A stretch of 64,000 nucleotides of DNA from Anadara kagoshimensis (GCA_021292105.1 CM037874.1:19217534-19281533), one strand, 5' to 3'; positions 24,155 to 36,400 are shown, counted from the stretch's first letter. The notes: generated from the sequence alone by a model not told the origin. Program-made: numbers and translations.

Positions 24155-25133
24155 TGCGATTTACTAAGGTAATTTTCACAAACTTTGATAAAAACACTGT
24201 CTAATTATTATTTAGTATTCGTTTTATGATGTAGCTCGTTTTACTCTACCAAAGTTTAAAAAAATCACCAGAGTTACCTCCCTTTTACCACAATCTTGAA
24301 CATGACATACAAACTTGTATAAGTTAGCTATTAAACGTGTTACACAATTGACTCTTAAACCTGGATGAGTTTTCATCACCAAATTTTTATAAAAAAAGAT
24401 TATTAACGAATTATAGCAGAATTATTAAAGGATGTAGATCTATAATGTTGTCAGCAATTCTAACATGACCTGCGTTTTACTTTCAAAATGCAAATGAAGA
24501 AAATCATACGTGATAAAACAAACTAAATGCCCATAGCTGTACTCCTTTACTCACCTTGTCACACCATACAATGTATCTCAAAAATGTTGCGACGTAATTT
24601 TCTTTCATTTTAATTATAGTAATCTCAACAGCCGAAGTGTTTAAATGAACCATTTTTTTCAATTTTACTGACTGCGACGTAAAACCGATTCAAACATAAA
24701 ACATCATTTCGTTTTATGGCATGATTACGATTGAGGCCAGGTATACCAGGAGCCTATATTCCATGCTGTGTATAGAAGTAGTGTTGAATTTATTATTTGA
24801 TGATAGGAACAGTTAAATTGGTTTTAAAATCAAGAAATAAATTAGTAAGTTAACTACATCATGTACATCAGTTGTATGATATATTTTATTGATAACACAT
24901 GTCAATCTATAACTAACATCGCTGTATGATTTACGCTGAATATCATAATAAGTTCCTTTATGTCATTGTTCTCAAGCTGGAAAGTCTTTGGGATGCTTTT
25001 TTAATGACTGTATGGATGACAAAGATAGTGAAAACACATGCCACGTTCGTCTGAAAGAAACATAGAGAAAAAATAAAATGGCAGCTTGATTAAATCAAAT
25101 ACTAGATATAATACTATCATTAAATAATTCATT
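24155..25133. other. AT-rich spacer
   Basis: No coding, RNA or bounded repeat feature could be supported. It could hold cytoplasmic-tail exons of the minus-strand membrane gene at 27326-29726, but none was recognised. Confidence 0.35.
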
Positions 25134-26105
25134 GATGTTGGCAGTCATCATACATGTAGTGTTCTTGTTCAGTTTAATGTCTCTGTGTCCAGGATTGCCC
25201 TGGATATATTTGGCGTTCCATAGTTTCATGTTCCATCACACAATTTTGGTTACACACGTGAAGGGTGTAGCTAGCTAAATAGGAGGTGCTTTGTTACGCC
25301 ACATAGCAGTGTTGCCGCATAAACGTGTTCCAACACGTCTATGTGGGGAATTTCAACGCATAAAGAGAAAGCTTTTATGCGGCAAAAAGGCTACATTCCG
25401 CCGCATAAAGAAAACAATTGCTATCATCACCTGCATTTGCACCTCCATCATTATTACCACCTTCACAAAAAGCACCACCACCATCGTGATGACCATTATT
25501 ATATTATTTTTATTTTATTATTATTATTATCAAAGCAAAAGTCGAAATTCTGCCAAAATCACAATTTAACGATCATCAACATTACAGTCATAATCGCCAC
25601 CGCCGTCCGCACGACGACGGTAACATCGTCGTCGCGCTCTCATCGTCCCTGTCCCCTATCCCCGTATTATTACCATTATCAACAACACCAACAACATAAA
25701 TTCTCATTTGTCACCGTCGTCGTCATGATTTATATCACCACCACCGTTTTTGTCGAGATATCAGCTCTTTTTAAATTTCATACCAACTCGTTAAAATTAG
25801 CCATCGTTATGCGTCAAAAAGGCAGCCTTGCGCCGCATATAAGCAACACATCTTTATGCGTTGAACGCCGCCACATAAACGTGGCGGACCTCTTTATGCG
25901 TTGGAATTCCCCGCATAGACGTGTTGGGCGCGTTTATGCGGCAACACCGCTATGTGGCGTAACAGTGCTTACCCTTCCGGAGCACCGGTCTCACTTCCCT
26001 GGTGAAAGTTCACGTGTCTAACCTGTCAGTTACAAAGGTTTTTTTTCTTTACTTCTGGATTGTGATTCGGACATGGATTAGCATGTTGTTTTTCTTTCAT
26101 ACATA
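25134..26105 (+). mobile_element. RT-element 3' part, interrupted by a TIR transposon
   Basis: It starts in the last coding part (TGTCTCTGTGTCCAGGATTG, then CCCTGGATATATTTGGCG) and runs on to AGGGTGTAGCTAGCTAAATA and GGAGGTGCTT. There it is broken by the element at 25292-25964 and resumes with GTGCTTACCCTTCCGGAGCA and TTCCCTGGTGAAAGTTCACG. It ends near GATTGTGATTCGGACATGG. It is therefore older than the inserted element. Confidence 0.8.
25292..25964. mobile_element. non-autonomous DNA transposon with about 77-bp terminal inverted repeats
   Basis: It starts TGTTACGCCACATAGC and ends with the inverse. The arms 25292-25368 and 25888-25964 are near-perfect inverted copies. GTGCTT flanks it on both sides (25286-25291 and 25965-25970), and the uninterrupted target sequence in the copy at 30200-30300 has GTGCTT once, so this is a clean 6-bp target duplication. 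CGCATAAA or its inverse recurs many times in and next to the arms. The middle is made of CAC/CGT/ATT-rich degenerate trinucleotides, which leave a long but meaningless open frame (25341-26021, +). There is no transposase. The superfamily is undetermined. Confidence 0.88.
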
Positions 26106-26589
26106 CAAAAACTTATTATCACGTGCCATATTTTTAAAATTCATTTCGTGATAAGCTTAAAGCAACTGTAATTGACTATGCAGTGAAGTTTTAAATTTTC
26201 CTATAGCTATCGCCAATCAAACATATGCGACTACATATTATAATATTTGTGAGATTCAAATGGTATGTTTATTCTATTTAAGTCTTTTGAGTGTAAATAG
26301 TTGCAGATTTTGTATAAAAGGTTTGAAATAAAAAAATGAAGAAATAGCTTTTTTGGGGGGAATTGTTCAAAATTTAACATCTCATGGTCATGGTTCACTG
26401 GGATGCGCTTTATGAGTATGTCCAAAGAAACCACACTTAACTTTTTTTAATTGTTTACTTATAGTTTGGAATCATCTGACTTTTAGACCATTGACATTAT
26501 AAATTATACGTAAAAATTCGATTGATGGTATCAATCTTTTTAAACAAGGTAATAACTATTGTAAAATACTTGTTTACAGACGACACATC

Positions 26590-27215
26590 TACTTGATATT
26601 CAAATCCAAAACAAACATACCAATCCATGCCCAAATAATAATCCCAAAAACCTTAACCCTTTGAAAACCGACAAATTACCTTAAATAAGTGAACTTCCAC
26701 CAGGGAAATGAATTCAGGTGCCCCGGAAGGAATGGCACTCGCTAGCTTATACGCCACTGGTACAATCAAAATTGAGAAGAAAATGAAAATCGAATTAGTA
26801 AGGGTCTTTTTGGATTAAGAAATATCATACTTATCAACAATATTGTGATATCAGTCATAAAACGTTTGAGGACGATGATAGGCCCATTCATACAGTGTCC
26901 ATGCGTTAAAGATTTATTTGTAAGCTGCTTGCTTTAGTATATCAACTACCAATAGTAGGTACAAGCTATATCATAAGATATTTATTGTGAAACAGATGCA
27001 CAGTAACTAGGGGAAGCACGAATATTGATGCATAAATTGGAAAAGTTTATAACAGGCAAATTGAAGTCATCACGTTTGTCATACAGATTCCAATATAGGC
27101 TTTTGAAGGTGTTATAATTGAGGTACAAATCCAAATATGAAACAAAGGCTTTGTCAAGCGTATTTTTGACAAATGATATGAGAAAGGACATTTATTCACA
27201 AGGACCCCGTTTGTC
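26590..27215 (-). mobile_element. RT-element copy with C-terminal coding remnant
   Basis: On the minus strand the coding part (27191 to about 26982) reads SYLDLYLNY then LYDKRDDFNLPVINF and SPSYCASVSQ, matching the protein of the 53-kb copy. The reading frame then decays, and the 3' blocks (TGGTGGAAGTTCACTTATTT, AACCCTTTGAAAACCGACAA) close the copy near 26640. Strongly diverged, hence an older insertion. Confidence 0.75.
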
Positions 27216-27325
27216 AGAGCTCTTCCAACTGTTTTTTAGTAAAAAAGGAAATGTTTTTTTACAAGAATGAAGGTTTATGACAAATACTGGAATTAAAATA
27301 TAAAAAAGTAAAAAAAAATATATAC

Positions 27326-28684
27326 CTCTTGATACAAACTATCGCAGTAAGAATTGATGCAAAAACAGCGACCAGAATTATAACAACAGCGATAAATACC
27401 GGAAGTGTGACACAAACTTCCTTGTCCTCGGAAGAGTGTTTATCTGTTAAGTAAATAATTGTAATAGTTGTTTAATTTTAAACGTTAAAAAATCAACAAA
27501 TATTCGATATTGTATTAAAAGCAAACACACAGATACCGGTCTCTATCCAATTAGCAAAAGTTAAGTGAAATTTGGAAAACAAGAAAATTAAGTTGAACAC
27601 GTTAACCTATACCAATAAAACGTGATCCAGTGGTCCGAAAGTTTATGCACCTCTTTTCTAATGAATTGTCTTTTTAGACGTCTGTTTTGAACACTGGTGC
27701 TATTATAACTACATATCAATATTACTACTTCCTCAGACACCTTTTTTGTAGGAAAAGAAATGTAATAAAGTGTTGCCTTAGGTGGATGTTTTGTAAAATA
27801 AATGTTGGTCCTTTAATTTATGTTTTCATTTCAACATTTTGAAAAAAAATATTTGAATTTCTATAACTAATTTTGGTCTGATCACTACTCATGAGGATTT
27901 TTATTTTCAAACTGTCGTCTGTCTGTTCCAAAAATAAAACAATCTTAGTAATAATATGAGTTTCATCATATATACAACATCTAAATTATTGCTAAGATAA
28001 TAGTAACTGTGTAAATGCAACCAAAAACAATAAACGACTACTGCTAAACTAACCATGTGCAATCAAACATGCCTTAATGCCGTGTTATGTAATAAATGCA
28101 AAGAAATGTAATATCCACGTTGCAGTGTAAAAATTCCTTTCATGTAATGTTATTACACCTTGTTATGTAATAAAAAAACGACAGATGCCTTACATTTAAA
28201 GGCAATCTCTATAAAGAGGCCAGTTTACATTGTACACCAGTGCAATCTTAGCCGTATTGGTCTTCATCCCTGTTATTTGTACCTATATATATAAGGACAA
28301 TCCGACTATAAAGACCACTTAAAATGGTTCTTTTGGGTTTCTGTTTACCTGTACTTGAGTTATAGTATTTTCTTTTTACTAACTCTCAATTGGTTTAAGC
28401 ATTGCCGTCTTCAAAGATGATGTTGTTTTTGTTGTTGCTAATGTCGTTTTTGTTATTGCAGTTGTTACTGTTGTTCTTGTTGTTGCTTCTGTTAATGTTG
28501 TTGATGTTGTTGTTGTACAAGGAATAGATGTTGTTTTATCTATAAGAAAAATGTTCCTTAATTTAAATTTTTATTTGTCTATTGTCATTCGTTTTTACTT
28601 ACATTTTGAACTTACGTAACATCATTTAAAACTAAACATTTTAAAACATGTATTAAACGCCGTGGTTTTTAAAAAATACTATTA

Positions 28685-28727
<43 letters not shown>

Positions 28728-29726
28728 GTACACACGGACGCGAGTACGTAAACTATTAATTGTGTTTAGTGTAATTGTTAAACTTAATATTCAGTCAACT
28801 GATGTTCATGCCTTTTTTTCTAAATGATACAAAAATAAAATGTTATAATTAAACATAATTTACCAAAACTTTAGCGCTAAAATGTAACACTTAAGCATAA
28901 TTTACTAAAACAGTATCGCTCCACACAAGCAGTTGTCGGAACAAGGTGATGGACGTAAAAGGTGTTACAATTCTTAACTTCTATAGTGTACATTTGGTCA
29001 CAATTAACGTTACATTATAAAAGTTTGTTATTCAAAACATAATACAATAATCGACCATCAGTTGAAGCTTTAACGTTGCAGCAACTAGGTTCTATTTATC
29101 TTGTGTAATCAAAAACTAAAAACGGTACGGCCTATATATGATCCGAGCATTACTAGCACAGATGCACAAAATGTAAATTATCATGGTATTGAGTTCTCTC
29201 TCTTTGACCATACCACAAAGTAATGGAAATTCATGTAAGTTCTAAGAGATATTAGAATGTGGACATGGTTGAACGAAAGTGTTATATTTTGTTCTTTTTA
29301 TTGGAATTTTTAAATTCCTATAGATTCGCAGATATTTTTACGATAACTAGAAATCTATTTTTAATATTCAACCTGAAAAAAATGTTAAATTGAAGATCTT
29401 TAAACTATCAACCTTCAAGATCTTTTTTAAGAGTTTTGTTTTATTAACGCGTCACTACCGTCATCTATGCAAAATACTAATGGCACGGTCAAAGCTTGAA
29501 TGTTCTCCACATGTACTTATTCCCACTCAGACACTAACTTCAAATTAAAGAAACTTACCATTAATGATATTGTGTCCATGTCCTACAGAATTATACCAAA
29601 GGCTAATTTCAACAACAGCACATTTAAGTTTGATGACAGATGATAACTTTTGATTGAACACTGTACCGTTATGTTTAACAAACACATGTTTCGTTTGACG
29701 ATAGATTGTGGTACCGTTAGGAGAGT
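27326..29726 (-). CDS. threonine-rich type I membrane protein, partial (three exons)
   Basis: Three exons fit by GT/AG borders and phase. They are 29559-29726 (phase 1 out), 28384-28539 (phase 1 in and out) and 27326-27443 (phase 1 in, 2 out). The first codes a hydrophilic stretch (QTKHVFVKHNGTVF, then AVVEISLWYN) with two NGT glycosylation sequons and no domain recognised. The second is a mucin-like stalk, 23 Thr in about 51 residues, likely O-glycosylated. The third has a short polar lead with one Cys, then a strong membrane helix (FIAVVIILVAVFASILTAIV) followed by CIKR. The 5' end is missing: the acceptor at 29727 is poor, and an RT element starts about 65 bp beyond it. The cytoplasmic tail exons were not found. 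This is probably a remnant or part of a cell-surface receptor. It could be a pseudogene. Confidence 0.55.
27750..27935 (+). ncRNA. decayed hammerhead ribozyme repeat (copy C)
   Basis: The motif part is 27880-27928: TCACTACTCATGAGGA, an A/T-rich stem II, then CAAACTGTCGTCTG. The core CTGATGAG has become CTCATGAG and GAAA is damaged, so it should not cleave. The 130 bp upstream (CCTTAGGTGG, TGTTGGTCCTTTAATT, TTCAACATTTTGAAAA) match the upstream part of the intact copy, so the repeat unit is larger than the ribozyme. Confidence 0.6.
28687..28725. repeat. CA microsatellite
   Basis: About 18 CA units ending in CGCGTACACACGG, in the intron before the stalk exon of the minus-strand membrane gene. 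Confidence 0.9.
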
Positions 29727-29792
29727 CTCACCCACATTGCAGCACACGTGCTTGAATTTCACAGTATACACCGCACTATATCGCCAAATCAT

Positions 29793-30400
29793 TCAACTCA
29801 ACATACAGATATATAGATGACGTTCTGTCTCTTAACAATCCTAAATTTGGAGCTATGCAAATGTGATCTATCTTAGTGAGCTTGAAATAAAAGCCACGAC
29901 TGATTCCTCAAGTTCTGCTTCATATTTAGACTTATACCTGGTATATGACGCACACGAAAGGCTACATGTATTTGTTTCCCAATTAATACCCTATGGTAGA
30001 GCTTGTTCCCACTACGGGGACTTTGTACAACGAAGTAGGCTGCTTGCAAATAAATTGTTGTTTCAGGGATATTGCAAGCCTAGGATTATCAAGGCTCTCA
30101 AAAAGTTTTATGGTCGTCATCACAGTATTGTTGATATGTTTGATGTCTCTGTGACCAGGATTGCCCTGGATATATTTGACGTATCATAGTTCCATGTTCC
30201 TTCTACACAAATTTGATTAAACACGTGGCTGGTGTAGCTAACCAAACAGGAGGTGCTTACCCTTCCGGACGCCCGGCCTCACTTCCCTGGTGGAAGTTCA
30301 CGTGTTTAACTTAACTTGTCAGTTCCAAAGTTTTTGCTTTGCTTCTGGATTGTGATTCGGACATGGATTAGTATGTTTGTTATATAAACAAACAAATAAA
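29793..30400 (+). mobile_element. RT-element copy keeping the YIDD catalytic motif
   Basis: The frame at 29801-29860 reads YRYIDDVLSLNNPKFG, the reverse-transcriptase palm motif, with YIDD at 29810-29821. In the next frame (29863-30189) follow LSELEIKATTDSSSSASYLD and, further on, GRACSHYGDFVQRSRLLANK and KKFYGRHHSIVDMFDVSV, then a stop. Compared with the 53-kb copy, about 30 codons are missing in frame between RLH and VFVSQ. The 3' untranslated part (30190-30400) is the best reference for the element's end: CACGTGGCTGGTGTAGCTAA, GGAGGTGCTTACCCTTCCGG, GATTGTGATTCGGACATGG, then an AAAT-like tail. No GIY-YIG or endonuclease domain is visible, so LINE versus Penelope-like cannot be settled. Confidence 0.8.
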
Positions 30401-30798
30401 TACTTATTTGCGACCCGCCGTTGAAATAGACCACGAATCTATTAGATAGCAGTAGTAATATACACATCTATGTTTATCATGATAATTTGATACGTGTGCA
30501 AAAAGTCCAAAAAAGAAACGCAATATCCAGACACTAATGTATTAATTTACGTGAACTCAACTTAACTGGATAAAAGACCAGAGAGAAACTGCGAATTTAA
30601 GCAGAAAATAGCAGAACAATAGAAATTTAATTGACAATATATCACATAGAAAACCAAAGTTTAATCTATTTCCGTGAACTGACGGTTAGGAAGTGATATA
30701 CATACCCTACAACAAACCATGTATTCAAAAGCACCTACACTCATTGGTTAACAACATAATCATGTTTTATTTATACGTATAACCCTTGCATTTAAATA

Positions 30799-31049
30799 TA
30801 TGCAAACAACATTGACCTGTCCGCTTGACCTTTCATTCAAGTATTTATCACGGACAAGTATATCTATGTATAGGGAACACATGTGTATATTTTGTATACA
30901 TCGTGAGATATACTCACCTCATAGAGTAAACCTGTGCACTGAATATGTATAAACTTGGATTTTAACACTACCCATTTATTAGGGAGACCCTCCTAAATGA
31001 ATATTCCTAATGAAAGGTCAAACGGACAGGTCAATGTTGTTTACCTATG
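30799..31049. mobile_element. AGGTCA-ended MITE
   Basis: A full-length relative, in reverse orientation, of the element at 18221-18472. The left end is TGCAAACAACATTGACCTGT, and the right end AGGTCAATGTTGTTTACC is followed by TATG. The inside shares TATTTATCACGGAC, AGTATATCTA and GAGATATACTCACCTCAT. Differences are scattered, by eye about 15 percent. Confidence 0.85.
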
Positions 31050-31059
31050 CAGGTATACC

Positions 31060-33440
31060 CTGCATTATACTTTATATAAACCAACAACTAAATAATTATT
31101 TACCGACAGCCCGCTGTTGAGGATGGACCAATAGAAAGAACGGGAAAACCAACAAATGCTAATGAACTTATTTACAAATCTAAACTTTTAGAAACTTGCA
31201 AACGACTCTCAATAGAATCAACTATGTAACCATCCTTGATTACGTCACATTTCCTCATCCCATGCCTCTTTAGACATCGGTCATTAACCAATTTGCCGCA
31301 GTAGTAAGACCGCCTGTCTGTAACCCTTAATCAAATCTTGGCACCTACTTTAACTTCGAAACGATGCATTTCATTGTTCTTGTATAAGTTTTTTATCTTT
31401 ATAAATTCATTATTTAGCCCCCTTTGATTTGAAAATTGGCCTAAATAAAGACGATAAGATCCAGAATTGAAACCTTTCAAAGAAATATACATAATATATA
31501 TAGCATAAGGACATGCACTTGTCATACTCCTAGAAATAAGTACCTGGTTGCCTTATCTTTACTGATCAGTCTTGCTTTTTCAAATGTATTAAATCAAATA
31601 ACTGTCATTAACTTCAACATCACTGTATGTAAGTAAACTAAGTTCATCAAATCTAAAACCAACCTGAATATCCAATCGAAAAACAAAGTTAAATCCCTTA
31701 CGTTCAATAAATCATCTGAATCAAAAAAACATTTCACAAAGCTGCATCAACATATCGGTAGTCACGGAATCTTTCTGTGATCTTTCAGTCCTAGTTACAC
31801 ATTTACTGGCTACCACAGATGGTCTTCGAAGTGTCCGATGATTCATTCAACTCGTGAGCCCAATTTATAACGTAAACTACAGTGTTAAATTAACAGAATG
31901 GGTATTTTATCTTTTATCTAACAGTTGTGTTTAATAAAGTGATAGGCTAGGCACGTAATGAACAAAATCCTTGCCTAGAAATAAAAAGTTCCCACTTTTT
32001 AAAAGCATAAAAGGAAGATTTGTTCTAGTTGTCACTTTTGCTTGCCAAAAACAGTTTACACATTACACATGTAGATACAAACTATACAAACTACTGTTTT
32101 TATATACACAACTATCTAAAACTGTTTTGCTTACATGTTTATCTAGTTTCAGTCCTGTAAAAACAAACAAGGTATGTATATCAGAATTTTATACAAAAGG
32201 CAACTAAATTAATTTTTTGATTTATTTTTTTCCGAAAACACAATTTCGACTTTTGCCTATGCAAGTTAAAGCATAATTAACAACTAAAGTAAACATTTTT
32301 ATGTACAGAATATTTTAATTCTTTGTCAGATTTTGATACAAATAACCAACACGGAGTAGATTTCCACACAGGTACACCAGTGTACCCTCTGTATTGTCAA
32401 TATTTAGTCTATTGATAACATGCATACATATTTTACTATCACTGTTTGAATGAATCGACACATTAAGTGTTTTAGCACCAAAACCTAGACTTAAACTTTT
32501 TGCACTTTGTATTGTAGTTACAAGCAAATCTCTCACATGTATGAGGGCCCCATAATGAATCTAAAAAATTCATATTTGCAATTGTTAATATCCCCATCAT
32601 TACAATCAATAATTTTACTAAGTCTGCCTTTACATTGATTCTCTTGGAGTCCATTCAACCATGTCGTATATATTGATAGCAATATCATGAAGATAAGGTT
32701 TTCTACTACTCGTAACGTATTCTCATTGTAATCAAACACCCCGTTTGTTACGTATCAAATCAACGGAGTTTCTTAAACCTCTGTCGACAAATTCCCGTTC
32801 TGTTAAGGCAGAACTATTTGTACGCTCGCTAGCACACCATGTTCCGACATGACGCTGTCGTTTATGACGTCTTACGATTGTTGTCGACGTCATCGCTGTG
32901 TTGTTGTCAAATTGCACTAGTTCTTATAACCATTTACAAGAACTAGTGTAATATTTATGTATTGTACGAAAAAATGGTATTTTAGATGAAATACTTGACG
33001 GAAGTAAACGAAATTTATTTTGCTATATAATAAAAAGGTTATTAAACTGATATTAAAATATTGTCCCTCGTTGACTCGAAATGTCGAGTAAACTCGGGAC
33101 AATATTTCACAATAACCCTATAATACTTAACTTCGATTTAACAATGATTTTAGGGATTGATATCATTATAAAGTGTACAGTTGATAAAATCGTTTTACGA
33201 TTCAAATCTCATTATAAGATTAGTAAATGTAATATCCCACCTCTAATGTTTTATTAACTTGGATATATTGGAATTTATGCGAAGTCTTGTACTTTACATT
33301 GATAACGGCGTATCAATCAACCAGCAATCGCTCCGTTAGCGGTTATGTATGTTACCTTATATTATATAGTTTGTACATGTACTTGAAGTTATCATTTCAA
33401 GGCCTGAAAGGTATATCTTTGTAGGTAAATGTTATAGACT
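31060..33440. other. spacer upstream of the VWDE-like gene
   Basis: No exon or bounded repeat was recognised. All open frames are short and lack domain or splice support. The last few hundred bases before 33449 should hold the promoter and 5' untranslated region of the VWDE-like gene, but no TATA box is evident. A sequence near 31100 (TTACCGACAGCCCGCTGTTG) resembles one near 30405, so the stretch 30400-31100 may be flanked by a diverged duplication. Confidence 0.4.
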
Positions 33441-33448
33441 GCGTAAAA

Positions 33449-36400
33449 ATGAAAAAACACAAACTTTTTATAATGTGGATATATGCAATTCTCCAGTTGT
33501 TTTTTGCTGTATCGGGTAAGTGTTATCGCATTTAACTACAAACGTTAGAAAATTATTACGTTGTGCCTTTAATTAAGATATGTCATTTACAAACATTAGT
33601 TCTTTGTTTAAATGTTGAATAAAAACCAAGCTATCTTCAATACAAATTATTGATTCAGAAATGTTGCAAACCTAAGATTATCAGTACCTTCTTAAATTAC
33701 CATCATACAAATATTGTTGATAAGTATTGTATGTTGTATTCTGAATTGCATTGGATATATTTGAATCCCAAGTTTCCATGTTGATGTGAAGCTAGCTATA
33801 TAGGACGTGCTTACCCTTCAAGAACTAGGCCTCACATTGCTGGTGAAATGTCATGTGTTAAACTTAGTTTGCTTATTTCATTGTAATTAATTTTTAGGAT
33901 TGTAATTTAAAGATACGCCGATATGGTTTTGTTTGACAAATCATAGGAAATCATTTATTACTAATAAAAAAAAACATTTATTATTATTTATTTACAAAAA
34001 AACAAAACAAAACATTTCTACATTCATAATATTTTGATAACATTCCGTTGTATTTTATCATTCATTATTACCAAAAAAACATTTATTATTATTTATTATT
34101 TACAAAAGAAAAACAATTCTACATTCATAATGATATTTTGATAATATTCCGTTGTATTCTGTCATTTATTATTAACAAAAAAACAAACATTTATTATTAT
34201 TTCTTATTTACAAAAAAAAAAACATTTCTACATTCATAATGATATGTTGATAACATTCCGTTGTATATTGCTTAATTCTTAATTTAGGAAATGACTCGGA
34301 AAGATAAACTTGTCACCTAATGTTATACTTTACAAACCTTACATTTATATAATGTCTTTATTTTAAAGGGGTTGATGCTACACAAAAATTTTCTTCGCCA
34401 ACAGTAAGCGTGGATCATATCATTGAATGGAATAACGAAACAATAAATGGAATTCACATTTATGCACCAGGAATAAGATTTATGTGCAAGTTTGATAAGA
34501 CAGCTGGAAATCTTTTATACGCCATAAACTGGCATATTGATAACAATACAATTATCACTAAATCATTAACAGAAACCCCAGATGATGGACAGTCTGATCT
34601 TACAGAGAAAGATATGGGCGACATTAAATATGGAATCTATGTGAGTATATTTGTCTTTATATTATAGTGGTTGTATTTTTGTTTTGTTAAACCAGTCTTA
34701 TTACTACTGCAGTAGCTTAGATGGTGGAGTACACGCGTCATCTGTGGGAGGTCTAAGGTTTTAACCCCTACCGGGGTTGGACCAAACATTTAAAAAAATA
34801 TAGTGATTGTTCTTTTACGAGGACTCGGCTTCTAGAAATGAAAGTCACCAGTTCCTTCGGAAGAGAAGTTAAAAACCAATGCTCTGTTTCACGGCAGGCG
34901 TGGAAAGTTAGAGAGCCCTCCTTGCATATTCCCCTTAAGCGCACTGAAAAAATATAAATTTCTGAAACTTAACCTAGAGCTGTTGAAGTCTCTATAAGAG
35001 AAATATTCTTGACTGGTACGTAACATCTCATTCTACCGATCAATCTATTATTGCAAATTGTAAATAGCTCGAAGAATAGGTAAATTGACAAAATCACCAG
35101 TAAAAATTGTTTTAAATTAGTAGTTGATGTTGATACCTTGTCCGATTGATTAAACCAGTGACGTTTTATATGTTATATTAAAACAAGGAATCCTTAACTT
35201 AAAGCGTCTATGTGAATTACAAACCTTTTTCAGTAGTCAATTGCAAGGACTCTGATTGTGTTGCAATTCTAACCAGCATACATTACAAATGTGCCGTTGT
35301 CCCGGTTGATATTTATGTTAAGTACCACCCATCTCCTCTTTGCAATAGTTATGCATGGCATAATAATATCTCTTTGTTTTTCAGATTACCTGTGAAGTAA
35401 CGGCTTATAAAAATGCTACTAGTATGCCGATTAATTCAGTTAAAAGTTCGCCATTTTTTGCTGGAATCAGGGTATGTTTTCTCTTTCTTCTTATACAACC
35501 ATTAATATAACAATGTATAACTATGGTATGATTATATGTCACAGACCATTTAAAACGGTATTATTTTTTAAATCCATTCCTGCAACATTCATGACACTCG
35601 AACTTAATTTGTAATACAGCCAAAGCTCAAACGTTTTCCTATCAAAACGGCTTCCGTTATTTGAAAATATTGCAACATGTTTTTAAGTATATATAATTTT
35701 TATGAGGAAGCTTTTTCATTATGCAATTGAAAAAAGGGGTTCGAAACAGGTACTGTTACCATCTTTACACTTAGCGAGATCGCTAACTCGTGTAAGGCAA
35801 TCGCTTGGGAGGTTATTCAGTTGATTTTAATTGAAATGCTGTACATGTATTTCATATCAGTATGAAAACATCTCTAGTCGGGAGATAAATCATTTACTGA
35901 TTTGATTAATTTCTAGATACCGAATACTTTGTTAGTACAATGGAATGAATTCTATAGAACTTAGATAGTTATAAAGTATTTTTGTGACTTAAGACCTTGA
36001 TATGTACATCCATATACAGATTTTAGTTACTATGAATTGTAGATTTTCCCGAATTACAATTACATTCTGTTTCTGTATAATATTTGGTAGGCATCAACAT
36101 TTTAGTCATGTGTAGTTTTGTATTTTATAGTTTGGATAATTGTCTAAATTTCCTGCAAGTTAAAATTTGAATTTCTCAAAAACTAAGGTATACTCCCTCG
36201 TGCAAAGTATTTCCTTAGCTTAATTTGGTAAAATATAGTTTGGTCCTTTGGGTAGCTTTTCAACATCTTCAAAAATAATTTTGGTTTCATAATTTCGGTT
36301 CAAGCACTACTGATGAGGAATTGTATTCCGAAACGGCCGTCTAGGGCTGTAAAATTAAAACTGGTATAATATGTAATTGGATTATACTTTTTAGGCAAAT

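Noticed and set aside
25341-26021. Long open frame of 226 codons rich in His, Thr and Ile
   Set aside because: It lies across the trinucleotide-rich middle and right arm of the transposon at 25292-25964. Its His/Thr runs come from CAC/CAT repeats, and it runs across the transposon border without any domain.
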